A DNA stretch of 6,512 nt, taken from NCBI GenBank assembly GCA_937935205.1, contig CALGXU010000487.1, positions 1 through 6,512 on the forward strand. Reading direction: 5' to 3'. Below, one piece after another: positions 5,428 through 6,512 of this stretch; the first letter of the stretch is position 1; every line of letters begins with the position of its first letter. The DNA is from an uncultured Rothia sp. (lineage in GTDB: Bacteria; Actinomycetota; Actinomycetes; Actinomycetales; Micrococcaceae). The notes below the pieces were generated by a model. It did not search any database. It saw only the letters and a program-made list of their open reading frames with translations, and was not told where the DNA came from. The position numbers and the translations under genes are program-made.

Positions 5428-5515
5428 GATGCCGTTATGAACCGTATAGGTGCGGGTTGAACCCTTTCTTTAGGGTGGTATGCGCCTCAAACTTAATATT
5501 TAAATTTTTTCTGAG

Positions 5516-5544
5516 TGCCTCCCAAACCGCTTGTTTGGGAGGCA
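5516..5544 (+). terminator. Probable intrinsic terminator after the glycine-rich gene
   Basis: TGCCTCCCAAAC (5516-5527) pairs perfectly with GTTTGGGAGGCA (5533-5544) around CGCTT. The sequence behind it (TTCTCATCTTCTGTGTTGTTT) is T-rich but has no clean T run. The six-T run at 5505-5510 lies on the wrong side of the hairpin. The stem is strong, the tail moderate. Confidence 0.78.
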
Positions 5545-5667
5545 TTCTCATCTTCTGTGTTGTTTCGTCATAGCGTCATATCAACCTTTGGCGGTTTAGC
5601 GCATTGGTCGGAATAGACCTTATCGAAAGCTCATCCTCGCTCGCGTGCCGACCCCTAAATAACCCCT

Positions 5668-5697
5668 CTGTCATATTCGGGGGTGAACCTTTAGATT
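5668..5697 (+). promoter_or_regulatory. Candidate adhP promoter
   Basis: CTGTCA (5668-5673) and TAGATT (5692-5697) each match consensus at four of six bases, with an 18-base spacer. TAGATT also fits the actinobacterial TANNNT pattern. The start would fall near 5704, just before the inverted repeat at 5711-5729, leaving a leader of about 115 bases. Several weaker choices exist nearby. Confidence 0.3.
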
Positions 5698-5710
5698 GGC
5701 GGCTCATCAT

Positions 5711-5729
5711 TTTACGGTGGAAATGTAAA
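5711..5729. promoter_or_regulatory. Inverted repeat TTTAC-N9-GTAAA, possible adhP operator
   Basis: TTTAC (5711-5715) and GTAAA (5725-5729) are perfect inverted half-sites with centres 14 bases apart, in an AT-rich patch directly downstream of the best promoter candidate. That position suits a repressor of the alcohol dehydrogenase gene. It does not match the Rex redox-repressor consensus closely enough to name a regulator. Confidence 0.35.
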
Positions 5730-5804
5730 GAATACACGCGCCCACCCCGCTAGGTTGCACAGCGCAGATTGCAGATTGCGGTTTGAGCGCGGCCACCGAT
5801 GACT

Positions 5805-5810
5805 AAGGAG
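5805..5810 (+). promoter_or_regulatory. adhP ribosome binding site
   Basis: AAGGAG sits eight bases before the ATG at 5819 and supports that start over the in-frame ATG at 5834, which would begin directly at MKAVVV. Confidence 0.85.
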
Positions 5811-5818
5811 TTTAGATC

Positions 5819-6512
5819 ATGTGCAAGGAAACCATGAAGGCTGTTGTTGTCCCTGAGAAGGTTGACGGTTCGGTTGTTGTCCGTGAGGTTCCCGTTCCGG
5901 CTGTCGGTCACGGCCAGGCGCTCGTGAAGATTGAGTACTCGGGCGTGTGCCACACTGACCTGCACGTGGCTTCCGGTGACTTCGGCGAGGTTCCGGGTCG
6001 TATTCTGGGCCACGAGGGCATCGGCCGTGTCGTCAAGGTCGGCGAGGGTGTTGAGTCCCTGAAGGAAGGCGACCGCGTGTCGGTGGCTTGGTTCTTCGAG
6101 GGCTGCGGCCACTGTGAGTACTGCACCTCGGGCCGTGAGACCCTGTGCCGTTCGGTGAAGAACGCAGGCTACTCGGTTGACGGCGGTATGAGCGAGTACA
6201 CCCTGGTGACCGCTGATTACGCTGTGAAGGTTCCTGAGGGTCTTGATCCGGCGCAGGCTAGCTCCATTACCTGCGCTGGTGTGACCACCTACAAGGCAAT
6301 CAAGGAGTCGCTGGTTCGCCCGGGTCAGTGGCTGGTTGCTTACGGTGCGGGCGGTCTGGGTAACCTGGCTGTTCAGTACGCTAAGAAGGTTTTCGGTGCC
6401 AAGGTTATCGCTGTTGACATCAACGACGACAAGCTGGCTCTGGCTCGTGAGACCGGTGCTGATTACGTCATCAACGGCCGTGAGGTTGAGGATGTTCCGG
6501 CTCGTATTCGCG
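5819..6512 (+). CDS. adhP: Zinc-dependent alcohol dehydrogenase, AdhP type (3' partial)
   Basis: The first 231 residues are present; the family is usually about 340-350 long. The enzyme oxidises ethanol and other primary alcohols, or reduces the aldehydes, with NAD(H). Catalytic zinc ligands are visible as Cys44 (SGVCHTDLH), His65-Glu66 (GHEGIG) and Cys152 (TCAGVTTYKA). The structural zinc is held by Cys96, Cys99, Cys102 and Cys110 (GCGHCEYC to TLC). The nucleotide-binding GAGGLG is at 176-181, and Asp200 at the end of the next strand (KVIAVD) points to NAD rather than NADP. The segment HVASGDF and the spacing fit AdhP rather than class III or threonine dehydrogenases. ATG 5819 is chosen by its ribosome binding site, giving a short MCKET extension before MKAVVV. 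Codon use is strongly optimised (GGT/GGC, CGT, AAG), suggesting high expression. The gene is preceded by a 391-base control region and appears to be separately transcribed. No frameshift is seen. Confidence 0.95.
   Translation, partial: MCKETMKAVVVPEKVDGSVVVREVPVPAVGHGQALVKIEYSGVCHTDLHVASGDFGEVPGRILGHEGIGRVVKVGEGVESLKEGDRVSVAWFFEGCGHCEYCTSGRETLCRSVKNAGYSVDGGMSEYTLVTADYAVKVPEGLDPAQASSITCAGVTTYKAIKESLVRPGQWLVAYGAGGLGNLAVQYAKKVFGAKVIAVDINDDKLALARETGADYVINGREVEDVPARIR

Larger units (their letters stand above)
5428..5818. other. Glycine-rich gene to adhP intergenic region, no supported gene
   Basis: This 391-base gap is visibly more AT-rich than its neighbours, with the run AAACTTAATATTTAAATTTT at 5489-5508. 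It contains the terminator at 5516-5544, a direct repeat of CGTCATA (5566-5572 and 5574-5580), GGTC-GGAATA-GACC (5606-5619), two ACCCCT copies 11 bases apart (5651 and 5662) with a facing GGGGT (5680-5684), the candidate adhP promoter, an inverted repeat at 5711-5729 and a 7-bp tandem GCAGATT (5764-5777). No frame in it resembles a protein and I see no tRNA. Confidence 0.6.

Noticed and set aside
5461..5476. ACCCT-N6-AGGGT hairpin just after the glycine-rich gene
   Set aside because: A five-base stem with no T run; the stronger hairpin at 5516-5544 is the better terminator.
1..6512. CRISPR array, tRNA, insertion sequence or phage genes
   Set aside because: None was seen: no regularly spaced identical repeats, no cloverleaf, no transposase or terminal inverted repeats.

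Overview
The window looks like chromosomal DNA from a high-GC actinobacterium. The codons lean strongly to CTG, GGC/GGT and CGT/CGC, and the order trpB-trpA-lgt is typical of Micrococcales. I infer a Rothia-like member of the Micrococcaceae, but this rests on gene order, codon style and the look of the signal peptide, not on a database search.

Layout, all genes on the + strand. Positions 3-170 hold the last 55 codons of smc, the chromosome condensation ATPase. Positions 171-488 are non-coding: a degenerate C-rich tandem repeat of about 20 nt, then a cluster of inverted and direct repeats around a probable promoter, then a leader with a 12-bp perfect palindrome. Positions 489-3735 are a tightly coupled trpB-trpA-lgt operon, each junction being a one-base TAATG stop/start overlap. 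It encodes the two subunits of tryptophan synthase and prolipoprotein diacylglyceryl transferase, and ends in a very strong intrinsic terminator (3756-3795). Positions 3736-4044 are intergenic, with the terminator, two mutually exclusive small hairpins and a candidate promoter. Positions 4045-5427 encode a 460-residue glycine-rich protein with a twin-arginine-type signal peptide and no visible anchor. Positions 5428-5818 are intergenic, with another hairpin terminator and a candidate promoter/operator. Positions 5819-6512 are the first 231 codons of a zinc-dependent AdhP-type alcohol dehydrogenase that runs off the window.

How the genes relate: TrpB and TrpA form one enzyme complex making tryptophan from indole-3-glycerol phosphate and serine. 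Lgt is a membrane enzyme of lipoprotein maturation with no metabolic link to them; its place behind trpA is a conserved actinobacterial arrangement. The glycine-rich gene and adhP appear to be independent transcription units.

Most of the window is ordinary core genome. The parts most worth a second look are the glycine-rich exported protein, whose motif order recalls the glycine-rich region of ALK/LTK receptors; the repeat-rich region between smc and trpB; and the inverted repeat just downstream of the probable adhP promoter. I did not find a clearly new multi-gene system.
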